DNA of 64,000 nt, taken from contig NC_134280.1 of the NCBI RefSeq assembly GCF_949628215.1, positions 49,006,621 to 49,070,620 of the forward strand, read 5' to 3'. Both the position numbers and the translations under genes were made by a program. Of this stretch, positions 1-10,051 are shown piece after piece (within the stretch, counting starts at the first letter, position 1; each line of letters begins with the position of its first letter). Source of the stretch: Phalacrocorax aristotelis (taxonomy: Eukaryota; Chordata; Aves; Suliformes; Phalacrocoracidae). A model generated the notes under the pieces. The model was not told the DNA's origin, did no database searches, and saw only the letters and a list, made by a program, of their open reading frames with translations.

Positions 1-800
1 AGAACCTGACAAAGTGGAACAGGCTGTTAGTTCTCTTGTGCTTACACTCGTGTTCCACAATCAGACTCCAAACTTTCATCAGTAAGCACTGACTTCCAGT
101 CTTCAGTTAAAATGGCATCAGATAAAACAACCAGTTCCAAATCCAGTGTAATTTTCATAGTTATTAGTAAATTTTGTGTCTGGAGTTTTTTCAGCCTTCT
201 TTGCTGTATAAATAAATAGATTGAAGGATGACCAACTGATGAACTGGTTGTACAACAAAACCAGTGAAATGGGCTATATGAAATGTAATGCCAAATAGAT
301 GAAGTGAATCTGGAAAAAAACAAGATGTTTGCTTTTTCTCTCAGGTGTGATCACTGTGGCTATTTATAAAGTGGGGGGGAAAAGGAGAGAAGGTCCAAAA
401 ATCTTTAAAGGATTGTTTTGAAATAATATGTGAAATATTCTTCAATGTTTGAACTATGTGAAGTACTTACAGGAACGGAACCATAAATTTTTAGTTTCTT
501 TACATCCTCCTCAAGTTTATTTCCAGAGTATCTATCATGGCATTTGTCCAAATAAAAACTACTGAGTTAGAAAAGTGCTGCGATCCCAGTCATGCTGCCT
601 CTAGTGACACTTGAGTATTGCCAGTTTCTCTGATTTACATTGCATACTTTCTGGTAATTGCCACATAAATGCCATCATTTTCAAAGACTTTCTTAATGTG
701 TTATAATTTGGCCACTAATGTCTTGCTAGTGTAAAAGTATTTTAAATGAAGGGCAAAGGAAACTTGGAATCTCTTTTTTCCTTTCTTTTCTGTATTGTAG
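1..800 (+). other. TRAF6: TRAF6 intron, 3' part
   Basis: This is intronic sequence upstream of the first TRAF6 exon in the window. It ends in a pyrimidine-rich tract and a TAG acceptor at 798-800. I found no coding exon here. In particular the exon with the first RING cysteines is missing, so it lies to the left of the window. Confidence 0.8.
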
Positions 801-951
801 AGATGCAGGTCACAAATGTCCAGTAGACAATGAAATTCTGCTTGAAAATCAACTTTTTCCTGACAACTTTGCTAAACGGGAAATCCTTTCATTAATGGTG
901 AAGTGTCCCAACAAGGGCTGCAGTATGAAGATGGAGTTGAGGCATTTAGAG
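801..951 (+). CDS. TRAF6: TRAF6 exon: end of RING, first zinc finger linker
   Basis: The acceptor is TTGTAG at 795-800 and the donor is GAG/GTGAGA at 951/952. The exon is 151 nt. Its first base completes an Arg codon begun in the missing exon, followed by 50 codons starting [11 protein letters not shown]. The Cys and Asp of CPVD are the last zinc ligands of the RING. The conserved [13 protein letters not shown] segment joins the RING to the first zinc finger, whose first cysteine pair appears as KCPNKGC. Confidence 0.95.
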
Positions 952-3900
952 GTGAGAATTAGTTTTGAAAATATAGAACTTTGTTTTCATGGACAAGTAA
1001 AAATTCAGAATAACTTAACACAGATGGTCATACCTGATACCTGTTCATGCTGATTCAATGCATTGTTAATTCAAAACTATAGCTGTGTGCATTTGTTTTT
1101 TGATGAGTCTTTAATTGTAATTAGGTGATTCTCAAGCGAACATCATAGTGCATGAAAATTGTACTAATGCAGCTTTCTCTTTAGGATCATTCATGTTTGT
1201 CTTTTTATCAGCTGTATCTGTACTTCGCACAAGTTCCCTAAAGTCAATTTAACATTCTCTCAAAGCAGCTAGATATATTAGTTGAAATAATTGCTTTGGA
1301 AAATAATGTACAAAGTTAAAAGGATAACCGTAAAGCTGAATTTTTACCTGAGAACATTCTTAAAGCTCTGAATACATGAAGCCCTGATCTTGGTAATGGG
1401 GCAATAACAGGTCGTTGGTAAAGTTAGCATAAGTATATAAAAACTTGCTTGCATGAAGGAAAGATTGCAATTTGTTCCTCTTGTACTGGCTGTATCTTGA
1501 AAACAGGTGAGACGATAGTATCTGTTTGTAGTATCAAATCCCTCTTATGTTCTTGTTCAGGACCACCAGTTGCAGTGTGATTTTTCCACTGTGGAATGCC
1601 CACAGTGCCAAGGAGCCTTCCAGAAGAACCATCTGAAAGAGCACATGACACAGGAGTGTCCAAGGCGTCAAGTCTGTTGTCCATACTGTGCCACATCTAT
1701 GGCCTATGAAGATAAAGAGGTACTTAGCAGAAGTCCCAGTTTTTCAACCTTCATTCACATGGGTTTGCTTGTAAACAGAATATCAGTTTAAAAAAAAAAT
1801 TGGTCTAGAAGAGCTCTTTCTGCTGTACAGGTGAGAAGCTACAAACTCAGGACATTAGTCTAGAACAGGCGAAAGCTGGGGGGAGGAATGTGCTTAAATA
1901 CAAAGTTCTTGGGAACCCTCTGGTGTGAAAAGACCTGTGTAATAACCATTGATTTTTGGCCTTACTATCAGAGAGGCTGGTATCTGCTGCCAAAATAACA
2001 CTCAAAGAAATATTTAGATTGACAATTTTTTTATGCCTGGCAGAAAGGATGTGTCAGGAGATGCATGTCTTAGGGATATCTGCTAACACACAAGACCAAG
2101 ATAATTTCTGAATTCGTCTCCCGGCTCTGCATTTGTTACTCAGGTGGTACTGAGGATAGTCCTTTCCTTTTTGAGCTTCCATTTCTTTACTTGTATATGG
2201 ATGTGTCTTATCTCAAGGGCTATAAATTTTATGATATCATATCATGAATTGTCAAACAAAACCTTATATCATCCAACAATACAAAAGAAACTTTTAATAT
2301 AGTTCCACTACAATTGAACATGAACAATTCCAGAATACATACAAATTAAATTAATGACGTCAGAAACTTCTGGATAAATTCAGACTCCTTTGGAGCATAA
2401 GAGATTTAGGAAATAAAATATCTGAATATCTGCAACTTTATGAATCTCTTGCATGAGCCCAGGACGGAACAGTAATTGTAGAAAACACACTATTCAGGGT
2501 GAGGGGATTGTGTTTGTTTCATCATTGCATACAGCTAAATGTAAAATTTGACAGGTAAATAAAAATGTAACATCTTATCAGAGGTGATTAGCACTCTCTT
2601 AAATTGTGTAACTTTATTGATTATTTCTTTCCTCTCTTTTTCTCTGTTTGATAACTAAGCTTCACGACCAAACCTGTCCACTCGCCAATGTCTTTTGTGA
2701 ATATTGCAACACAATGCTCATCAGAGAGCAGGTAAGGGACTACCTTTCTCTGTGTTTAATCTGGGTCAGATGTTTTGTATTTACATTGCTTACTTATTCT
2801 GAAATTAAACTTGAAGAAGCAGTTTCTCTGTTAGCTAATAGATCTCTGCATGTCTCTCTCTGAAAATGTTGCATCCAGTGCAGGTGTGATACTCTCTTAA
2901 ATGCTGCTGCAGCTTGCAGTTGCAGTCTGGTAAACCCCTAGGATTTTTGACTGCAAATCACATTGTTTACCTATACTGCTTCTTGACAGGGGCCATGCTG
3001 CATGGTTTTGATCTTGCATGGAGGTTAAAGAATACCAAGCAGCTGCCAGTGGTCATGGCTGACATTAGAAGACAAGGCTTTGATTTGGGCAGAGAGTATT
3101 TGTAATTGGAAAGCCACTGTTGTAAAGTAGCTATAAATAATTCATTCTCAAACTGTAGATGCTGGCTGGAATTCTGCTCGTCCATTACTATTGTAATAGC
3201 TTTTATTTATTCTATTCAATAACTTCATTGACAGGAAAATGATAAATGTTATTCAATCTGCAGCCTACCCCTGTTTGCATGGCACGGCAACTATGTTAAT
3301 GACTTGGTTTAAAATAAAGAATGATCTTGTCAAATTGGAGGAATACTCTGAAAACCAGGATGAGTTCAGTAATGACAAAGGCAAAAATCTGTTGTTAGGT
3401 AGAATAATGAGCTGCAAAAACAGTGAACGGAGAATGCTAAACGAGGTGTCCTGGTTTCAGCTGGGACAGAGTTAGTTTTCTTCCTAGTAGTTGATATAGT
3501 GCTGCGTTTTGCATTTAGGATGAGAATGATGTTGATAACACACTGATGTTTTAGTTGTTGCTAAGTAGTGCTTACGCTAGTCAAGGACTTCTCAGTTTCT
3601 CGTGCCCTGCCAGCAAGAAGCTGGGAGGGGGCACAGCCAGGACAGCTGACCCAAACTGGCCAAAGGGATATTCCATACCATATGACATCATGCTCAGTAT
3701 ATAAACTGGGGGGAGTTGGCCAGGGGGCAGCAACCACTGATCGGGGACTGGCTGGACATTGGTCAGCAGGTGGTGAGCAATTGCATTGTGCATCACTTAT
3801 TTTACATATTCTTTTATCATTATTATTTTCCTTTCCTTTTGTCCTATTAAACCGTCTTCATCTCAACCCACAAATTCCCCCCCCCCCCGCCATTCTTTAT

Positions 3901-6900
3901 CCCATCCCACTGTGTGTGGGGAGTGAGCGGACGGCTGTGTGGTGTTAGCTGCCTGCCAGGTTAAACCACAGCAGTCCTTTTGGCATGAACATGGGGCACA
4001 AAGGGTTGAGATAACAACGGATCTGACCAGAGCGTGTGAAAACAAATTTCTTATAAGCATTCAACATATTGGTTTAATAGTCAATGGTCACAATGTTGAT
4101 TTATTTGCTCTCAAAGTTGTCATGCTTGCTCTCAAAGTTGTGTTATGGAACACCTTACCTGCAGAATATGTTCCCTGTTGTGCTGTTTATCACTGCTGGA
4201 AGCTGGATCAAGGTTATTTTGCTGCACTGTGTAACACTGGCTTATGATATGATAAAATTATTGATCATGAGACTAATCTGGTGTTTGTACTCAGCATTGC
4301 CATAATCTCTGTGCCTTAGAAGCCACCTCTCAGAAACTATTAATTATTAATTGCCTTTTCTCCTTGGAGAAGCAATCTATGGGCGGGACACTTTCCCTCA
4401 CTCCTCCATTTCGCCTTTCTCCTTCAGGATAGTTACAATAGGTCTTGAGAAGTTTGAATATCCTTGGGATGTTCAAACCAGCGTGGTCCTATTGCTGTGT
4501 CCCCTGAATGTGTGTCAGATCTTGCTTAGGGTTAAACAACTATTTAACAATAGTGTGGCTGCTCTAACCCCGGCGATGGGCACTGCAGCTGAATGAGAGA
4601 AACAACCCATGCCAGTATTGGTCACCCCTATACACATGAAGAAATACACAAGAAAATCAGCTCATTTAGTAAGGGATGAAGGTGAACCAGGGTCATCAAC
4701 GAGAACAGGAGGAGGAAGAAGCAAAAGCTATAAATTAGATGGTAACCACCCAATCCCTATCCCTGAGTGAGCTGCTAGATATATGAAAAGATATTAGTCA
4801 TAATCCAGGTGAGCACATTGTCACCTGGCTGCTCTGATGCTGGGATAACGGGGCCAGTAGCCTTGAATTGGAGGGTAGGGAACCCAAGCAGCTGGGATCC
4901 CTTTCTAAGGAAGGGGGCATTGACAAAGCAATTGGAAAAGGGGCACAAGCCCTCAGCCTCTGGAGGTGACTCCTGTCTAGTGTGAAGGAAAGGTATCCTT
5001 TTAAGGAAGATGATTATATGTCACCCAGGCAAGTGGACCACCACGGAGAGAGGTATCTAGTTCCTGAGGGAATTAGCCATGCTGGAGGTGATTTATGATG
5101 ACCTGGACAATGAACAGTCACCCAAAGATCCAGATGAAGTCAGGTGCACACGACTCATGTGGCGGATGTTGGTATGGAGCGCTCCATCATCACATGTCAA
5201 CTCATTGGCAGTACTGGCCTGGAAAGACAGCGAGGAACAGACAGTGGATGAATTGGCTGGCCAACTCTGGCAATATGAAGAAAATATCTCTTCCTCCCAG
5301 TGGGCCTGCATCTTCGCTGTGGAGAAGCTGTCCAGCAACTCAAAGAAGGTATGTCCTACTCCCCACCTGTATGGACCAGTATCTCGGCTATTAGGAGTAA
5401 GCGTCCCTCTGCTCAACAGAGGGGATATAGTGGATACAGACCATAGGCCACCCTGTGGTTTTGCCTGCATGACCATGGAGAGGACATGAGGAAGTGGGAT
5501 GGAAGATCTACCTTAACCCTAGAGGCATGGGTACATGAGTTGCAAAGAAGAACAATCACAAAAGGGGGTCCTTCCAGAGAAACTGCTGCTGCAGTTTTCA
5601 GTGGGCAGTTCACTACACAGAGTAGAAGGGTTGATTTTACTTCCAATCTTAATAAAGGTACTTTTGATTTGCATTTACAAGAAGTAAGTAATGAATACTA
5701 TGACCAGGACTAGAGAGGCCCTGCCTCCAGCCAGGTGGAGGAAAGGGACAACTGGGTTTACTGGACTGTGTGGATCCGATGGCCTGGTATGCCACAATTG
5801 ATATTGCTAATGCATTTTTCTCAATCCCTCTGGCATCAGAGTGCAGGCTACAGTTTGCTTTCACTTGGAGGGGTGTTCAGTCCACCTGGAATTGACTGCC
5901 CCAGGAAACCCAGCCCTACTATTTGCCATGGACTGATCCATAATGCACTGGAACAGGGTGGAGGTCCAGAACACCTGCAGTACTTTTTGATGACATCATT
6001 GTGTGGGGCAACACAGCAGAAGTTTTTGAGAAAGACAAGAAAACAGTCCAAATCCTGCTGAAGGCTGGTTTTGCCATAAACCAAAGTAAGGTCAAGGGAC
6101 CCACGCAAGAGATCCAGTTCTTAGGAATCAAATGGCAAGATGGATGTCGTCAGATACCAATGGATGTGATCAACAAAATAGCAGCCATGTCTCTACCAAC
6201 TAGCAAAAAGGGAACACAAGCTTCCTTAGGTGTTGTGAGGTTTTGGAGAATGCATATTCCAAATTACAGTCTGATCATAAGCCCTCTCTATCAGGTGATC
6301 TGGAAGAAGAATGATTCCAAATGGGGCCCTGAGCAATGACAAGCCCATGAACAGATTAAAAAGCAGATAGTTCATGCAGCAGCTCTTGGGCCAGTCCAGG
6401 CAGGACAAGATGTAAAGAATGTGCTCTACACCACAGCCGGGGAGAATGGCCCTACCTGGAGCCTCTGGCAGAAAGCACATGGGGAGACCCGAGGTCGACC
6501 CCTAGGGTTTTGGAGCCGGGGATACAGAGGGTCCGGAAGCCTGCTATACTCCAACTGAGATGTTGGCAGCATATGAAGGGGTTTGAGCTATTTCAGAAGT
6601 GGTTGGTACTGAAGCACAGCTGCTCCTGGCACCCCGACTGCCAGTGCTGGGCTGGATGTTCAAAGGAAACGTCCCCTCTACACACCATGCAACTGATGCT
6701 ACATGGAGTAAATGGGTTGCACCTATCACCCAGTGGGATTGGGTAGGAAACCCCAGTCGCCCAGGAATCTTGGAAGTAATCACGGACTGGCCAGAAGGCA
6801 AAGATTTCAGAATATTGCCAGAGGAGGAGGTGACACGTGCTGAAGAGCTAATGGCTGGTATGGTGTTTAGCTGCCTGCTGAGTTAAACCACAACACTAGG

Positions 6901-9329
6901 CAGTGGTTTAGAACTAATTGCTGACCTATATTAAGCTTGTGTTCTACTTCATCATGATACTTAAACAAGGCAAACATACTAGTCATACAAACAGGTATTT
7001 TGCCTGTGAAATTCAGAATTGTCCTTTGCTCTGTTTAGGGCTTTTAAGGCCTCAGCTGAAGCTGTCCAGTTTTTGAAGTGGGGATGAATAGGGAGGATCC
7101 AGAGCAGTTAGGTAATTGCGTCTGGAAAACACGGACCATAAGGAAAATAGAAGTAACTTGAGCTTTTTGAGGAAGAGGATAATGGAGAGACACAAGTATA
7201 TGCAGATATTGCTTCAGAAGGGAAGGAACTGGACTGTGATCTAGCTTGAGGATAGGCTAGAAGCAAAAGGCATTCATTCTGGCAAGAAAACCTGAATGCT
7301 TCCTGATGTCTAATGTAAGAACAAAGGCAATGGACTGTAAAAATACATACAAGGAGGATGTAGAATTTTTATCATCAGATAACATTTTTGTCAAAGCTTC
7401 TATATTTCTTTGAGAAATTATATAGTTTCTGATCTGACTTGAGGTACCTATTCAGAGTCCATCCAGCTGTGTTCTTTTAGCATATTATATAATAATACTG
7501 TTGATGGAAAAAATAATTTCAAATCTAATTTGTTTTAGATGCCTAACCATTATGACAATGATTGTCCTACTGCCCCAGTGCCATGCTTTTACAGTGCCTT
7601 TGGGTGTCCTGAAAAGGTAAGCTGTTTGTCAGAGTCATGAATTGCAGACATTCTGCATATTTTTGCTGTGTTTTTTTTTTCCACGTGTTTTCCTATTCTT
7701 GTCTCATTCACCAGCCCAAATCCTCAGTGATTTGTGTGTTTCTTTGTTCTGAGGTATCTTAATTCTAAAACACTACATGTTGTTACATTGCTTTCAAACT
7801 TAAAAAGATGCTGTGAATGATCTGCTTGATGAACTTGATTTTATTAATCCATGAGTGTTTTCTCAGCTTTCATGTCAATAGAGTAGCTTCTAGCATTTCT
7901 TCCAAAATTGCAGTTATGGCTTTTAGAATTTAGTGAAGAAGACCTGATAGTGCTTTACATTTTATTAAATTCTGGAATAATTTAATCTGGATACTCTTAT
8001 GTCTAGTTGTTCAATATCTCGTTGGAAAAAATGGATCTTTTCCCTTCATCATTTCCACATCAGTTTTTGTATGCCTTTGTATTTGGTACTATGGAGCATT
8101 TTAGCAAATCACTGAAAGGAATACAATGCTGATTTAGAACACACAAAAAAAATACAAAATGTGTGTTTATCACTAACACTTTTTCACCATGTCACTATTT
8201 TGAGTTGAACAATATTTACCCACTGGCATTTGAACTCCTTTTTTCATTTGTCATAACAGTGACCTTAAATTTGGAGCCCACCATTGATGAAGTGCTGCTT
8301 TGTCACGTCACCTGTCCTTGATTCACATTGCAGTTTTTCTCATATAACAGAAGCAACTAATTGTTTGATTTTCTTCATAGCCACATTTTAGATGTGATTG
8401 CAGATAATGTGTGATATGTTCCTAATGCCACATCTCTTAAATTCTAGATGCAAAGGAATGAACTGGCACGACATATGCAGGAGTTCACTCAGGTTCACAT
8501 GAGAATGATGGCTCAGAGTTTTCAAAATATCAGTGTTACTGCTGCAAATCCTGTACCCTTCATCAATGGCCTACCCTTTGACCCTGCCCTCTTCTCACAA
8601 GTGTCACATGCCACGTATGATTGCAATCCAGAAGTTGAAAACTTCAAAGAAACTATTCAGCAGTTGGAAGGCCGTCTGGTAAGACAAGATCACCAAATCC
8701 GAGAACTCATTGCTAAAATGGAGACTCAGAACACTCACATGGCAGAACTCAAACGTACTATCAGAAATTTAGAGGGAAAGATTACTGAAATGGAGGCACA
8801 GCAATGTAATGGTATTTATATCTGGAAGATTGAGAACTTCAGCGGACTTCAGAAAGCCCAGGAAGAAGAGAGACCTGTTGTGATGCACAGTCCTGGCTTC
8901 TATACTGGAAGGCCTGGCTACAAGCTGTGTTTGCGGCTGCATATCCAATTACCAAATGCTCAGCGTTGTGCTAATTTTATATCTCTGTTTGTCCACACTA
9001 TGCAAGGAGAATATGACAGCCATCTGCCTTGGCCTTTCCAAGGCACTATACGACTTTCTATTTTGGATCAGTCAGAAGGCCCTGAAAGGCAGAATCACGA
9101 AGAAGTAATGGAAGCCAAGCCAGAGTTATTAGCCTTCCAGAGACCAACAATTCACCGCAATCCAAAAGGTTTTGGTTATGTGACTTTCATGCACCTGCAA
9201 ACCTTGAAACAAAGAACCTTTGTAAAGGATGATACCCTTCTGGTGCGCTGTGAAGTTCTAACGCGTCTAGATTTAAACAGTCTCCGCAGAGAAGGATTTC
9301 AAGCTCGCAGTGCTGATGGAGCTATGTAG
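801..9329 (+). CDS. TRAF6: TRAF6, TNF receptor-associated factor 6 (partial, last five coding exons)
   Basis: TRAF6 is a cytoplasmic RING E3 ligase and adaptor. With UBC13/UEV1A it builds K63-linked ubiquitin chains downstream of TLR/IL-1R (via IRAK/MyD88), CD40 and RANK, activating TAK1, NF-kB and MAPK. The coding parts here are 801-951, 1561-1719, 2660-2731, 7539-7616 and 8448-9329. They join in frame with GT-AG junctions and give 446 residues, equivalent to human residue 100 to the end (human total 522). In order they encode the last Cys-Pro-x-Asp of the RING, four TRAF-type zinc fingers, a coiled coil and the MATH/TRAF-C domain with its GFGYVTF strand. The aromatic pair of that strand lines the pocket for PxExx-aromatic/acidic peptides. 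The N-terminus and most of the RING are outside the window. Similarity to mammalian TRAF6 is very high in MATH, which makes other TRAFs unlikely. Confidence 0.97.
952..1560 (+). other. TRAF6: TRAF6 intron (609 bp)
   Basis: This is a GT-AG intron ending in TTCTTGTTCAG. I see no repeat or other structure in it. Confidence 0.85.
1561..1719 (+). CDS. TRAF6: TRAF6 exon: zinc fingers
   Basis: This exon is 159 nt (53 codons, phase 0 at both ends), between acceptor TTGTTCAG and donor GAG/GTACTT. It encodes the CPQCQ, HMTQEC and CPYCATSM zinc ligands of two TRAF-type fingers. The human counterpart also has 53 residues. The CPRRQV motif is identical to mammals. Confidence 0.95.
1720..2659 (+). other. 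TRAF6: TRAF6 intron (940 bp)
   Basis: This is a GT-AG intron. The acceptor, ATAACTAAG at 2651-2659, has a weak immediate polypyrimidine tract; the pyrimidine-rich TCTCTTTTTCTCTG lies just upstream. Nothing else is recognised. Confidence 0.8.
2660..2731 (+). CDS. TRAF6: TRAF6 exon: zinc finger
   Basis: This is a 72-nt exon (24 codons, phase 0) ending CAG/GTAAGG. It encodes a TRAF zinc finger with [19 protein letters not shown]. The cysteine spacing matches human TRAF6 exactly, and most substitutions are conservative. Confidence 0.94.
3442..3446 (+). repeat. Candidate 5' target-site duplication of the ERV
   Basis: CGAGG lies immediately before the TG of the LTR. The matching right flank is CTAGG at 6896-6900 (4 of 5 identical). 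A 5-bp duplication fits ERVL-type integrases, but with one mismatch it is only suggestive. Confidence 0.4.
3698..3705 (+). promoter_or_regulatory. LTR TATA box
   Basis: TATATAAA, 15 bp downstream from the start of a TGACATCA element, lies in the position expected for U3. It points the same way as TRAF6 transcription. Whether it is active is unknown. Confidence 0.55.
3846..3851 (+). terminator. LTR polyadenylation signal
   Basis: ATTAAA lies about 145 bp after the TATA box, a usual R-region arrangement. Because the LTR is in sense, this signal sits in TRAF6 pre-mRNA and could cause premature 3' end formation if used. Confidence 0.45.
4100..5500 (+). pseudogene. ERV gag-like remnant
   Basis: Scattered open stretches (for example 4351-4596 and 5079-5489) lie where gag would be and are separated by stops. 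The leader contains a near-perfect tandem duplication of a CTCAAAGTTGT unit around 4110-4140. No intact zinc knuckle was seen. The boundaries are approximate; the gag assignment rests on position between LTR and pol plus general resemblance. Confidence 0.5.
5760..6856 (+). pseudogene. ERV pol remnant (reverse transcriptase to RNase H)
   Basis: The first stretch (about 5760-6000) matches RT palm. The next (6001-6339) matches RT thumb/connection and contains [13 protein letters not shown] wording. Later stretches (6360-6540 and 6599-6850) match RNase H. A frameshift falls at the catalytic aspartate region near 5975-6000, a stop interrupts at 6337-6339, and there are further frame changes near 6500-6600. 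Sequence then jumps to the 3' LTR end, so the rest of RNase H and integrase are deleted. It cannot make an active polymerase. Confidence 0.8.
6857..6895 (+). repeat. 3' LTR stub
   Basis: This 39-bp segment is nearly identical to the last bases of the 5' LTR (TTAGCTGCCTG, then GTTAAACCACA). It directly abuts the pol remnant. An internal deletion removed everything between RNase H and the last bases of the 3' LTR. Confidence 0.7.
7539..7616 (+). CDS. TRAF6: TRAF6 exon: last zinc finger
   Basis: This is a 78-nt exon (26 codons, phase 0) between GTTTTAG and GAAAAG/GTAAGC. It encodes [10 protein letters not shown] and [11 protein letters not shown] with conserved zinc ligands. Its first codon is ATG, which matters if transcription ever starts inside the preceding intron. 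Confidence 0.95.
7617..8447 (+). other. TRAF6: TRAF6 intron (831 bp)
   Basis: This is a GT-AG intron ending TTAAATTCTAG. It holds a short T run near 7671-7680 and otherwise nothing recognised. Confidence 0.85.
8448..9329 (+). CDS. TRAF6: TRAF6 terminal coding exon: zinc-finger end, coiled coil, MATH/TRAF-C
   Basis: The exon has 293 codons plus TAG. Residues 1-20 finish the zinc-finger region. Residues about 23-65 are a linker, 23 residues longer than human. Residues about 66-122 form a heptad-patterned coiled coil ([29 protein letters not shown]) that trimerises. Residues 125-272 are the MATH domain, starting YIWKIENF. The block from PGFYTG to RCEVL is nearly invariant with mammals, including [19 protein letters not shown]. 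The KGFGYVTF strand carries the Phe and Tyr that bind receptor peptides. The tail [11 protein letters not shown] is conserved. Human residues 253-522 correspond. Confidence 0.97.
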   Translation: MQRNELARHMQEFTQVHMRMMAQSFQNISVTAANPVPFINGLPFDPALFSQVSHATYDCNPEVENFKETIQQLEGRLVRQDHQIRELIAKMETQNTHMAELKRTIRNLEGKITEMEAQQCNGIYIWKIENFSGLQKAQEEERPVVMHSPGFYTGRPGYKLCLRLHIQLPNAQRCANFISLFVHTMQGEYDSHLPWPFQGTIRLSILDQSEGPERQNHEEVMEAKPELLAFQRPTIHRNPKGFGYVTFMHLQTLKQRTFVKDDTLLVRCEVLTRLDLNSLRREGFQARSADGAM

Positions 9330-9537
9330 CCTGTAAGTCTTAACCAGAGGAATGGAGCCACCTGTCATGTTCTTCCACCACAGATTACAAGCATGCTTCG
9401 TTTTCTATATAGGCTGCATCTGCAAAAGACCGTAGTTGCCAACATAATAGATCTTCATCTGAATAGAACTTTGGTGGTGGTGGTATACTTTTTCTTCTGT
9501 ATGAGGTTATATGTTCAAATATTTGGTATTGTTCTCT

Positions 9538-9543
9538 ATTAAA
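9538..9543 (+). terminator. TRAF6: Candidate proximal TRAF6 poly(A) signal
   Basis: ATTAAA, about 210 nt after the stop codon. Downstream GT content is modest. If used it would exclude the G-quadruplex and the miR-146 7-mer. Confidence 0.3.
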
Positions 9544-10044
9544 GTAATAAGCTACTTCTGTAGCAAGCTAACTAAATGAAGTGTTGTTAATCAAAACTTA
9601 ACTGCCTGCAGGAAAATCCTACTGAAGTACTTGTACATGTCAGTTTGGTAAAGCTTCAGCCATATCAGAAAAGACTGGTAAATCTTTTCACCTCAGTGCC
9701 TTGGAATAGATACTCTAGCAGGGTAATAGCTAAATTATTAAAGACTGGGGGGGTGGGGTATTTGTCTTTCACAGAGCTGGGAAAAGTTGAGACAGTTTCT
9801 ATATTGACTAACCTAGAATTTTGAATTGGCTGTGCTTCTCTTGAAATCTGAAGTCCGGTTAAGACACTGGTCACATCACCTACGTATGCTTTGATCCTTC
9901 CCTTGTGCGGAGTTAGCATCAGGAAGTTGCACGTCGATGTAGAGTTGGTACTATTATTTCTAAAAGACGTGGTAGTGTTGTGAAGGCTAAATGAGCTGAG
10001 TTCACTGAAGAAGTACTTGGAATGTGATCTGAAAGTGCTTCGCT

Positions 10045-10051
10045 AGTTCTC
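10045..10051 (+). promoter_or_regulatory. TRAF6: Candidate miR-146 target site in TRAF6 3' UTR
   Basis: AGTTCTC is the complement of miR-146a/b positions 2-8 (7mer-m8). TRAF6 is an established miR-146 target in mammals. A 6-mer (GTTCTC) also occurs at 9531-9536. A 7-mer by chance in a 3.7-kb UTR is not rare, so this is only a candidate. Confidence 0.35.

Larger units (their letters stand above)
3447..3973 (+). repeat. ERV 5' LTR (about 527 bp)
   Basis: Starts TGTCCTGG and ends CCACAGCA, with the TG...CA limits of LTRs. Inside are a CRE/AP-1-like TGACATCA (3683-3690), a TATA box (3698-3705), an ATTAAA polyadenylation signal (3846-3851) and a C-rich stretch near 3878-3888. The last 39 bases recur with few changes at 6857-6895. 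Confidence 0.88.
3447..6895 (+). mobile_element. ERVL-like (class III) endogenous retrovirus remnant, sense within TRAF6 intron
   Basis: A 3.4-kb provirus remnant. It has a nearly complete 5' LTR (3447-3973), a broken internal region with gag-like (about 4100-5500) and pol-like (about 5760-6850) stretches, and a terminal 39-bp stub of the 3' LTR (6857-6895). Both ends finish in the same TTAAACCACA-type sequence. Candidate 5-bp target duplications CGAGG (3442-3446) and CTAGG (6896-6900) differ at one base. Pol reading stretches resemble reverse transcriptase thumb and RNase H of class III elements. They are split by stops and frameshifts, so the element is dead. Integrase, any env and most of the 3' LTR are missing. 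The class assignment rests on recognised pol wording and has not been searched. Confidence 0.88.
2732..7538 (+). other. TRAF6: TRAF6 intron (4.8 kb) containing an ERV
   Basis: This is a GT-AG intron ending TTTGTTTTAG. Positions 3447-6895 are a sense-oriented endogenous retrovirus remnant, described separately. The rest (2732-3446 and 6901-7538) is unique intronic sequence with no recognised feature. Confidence 0.85.
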
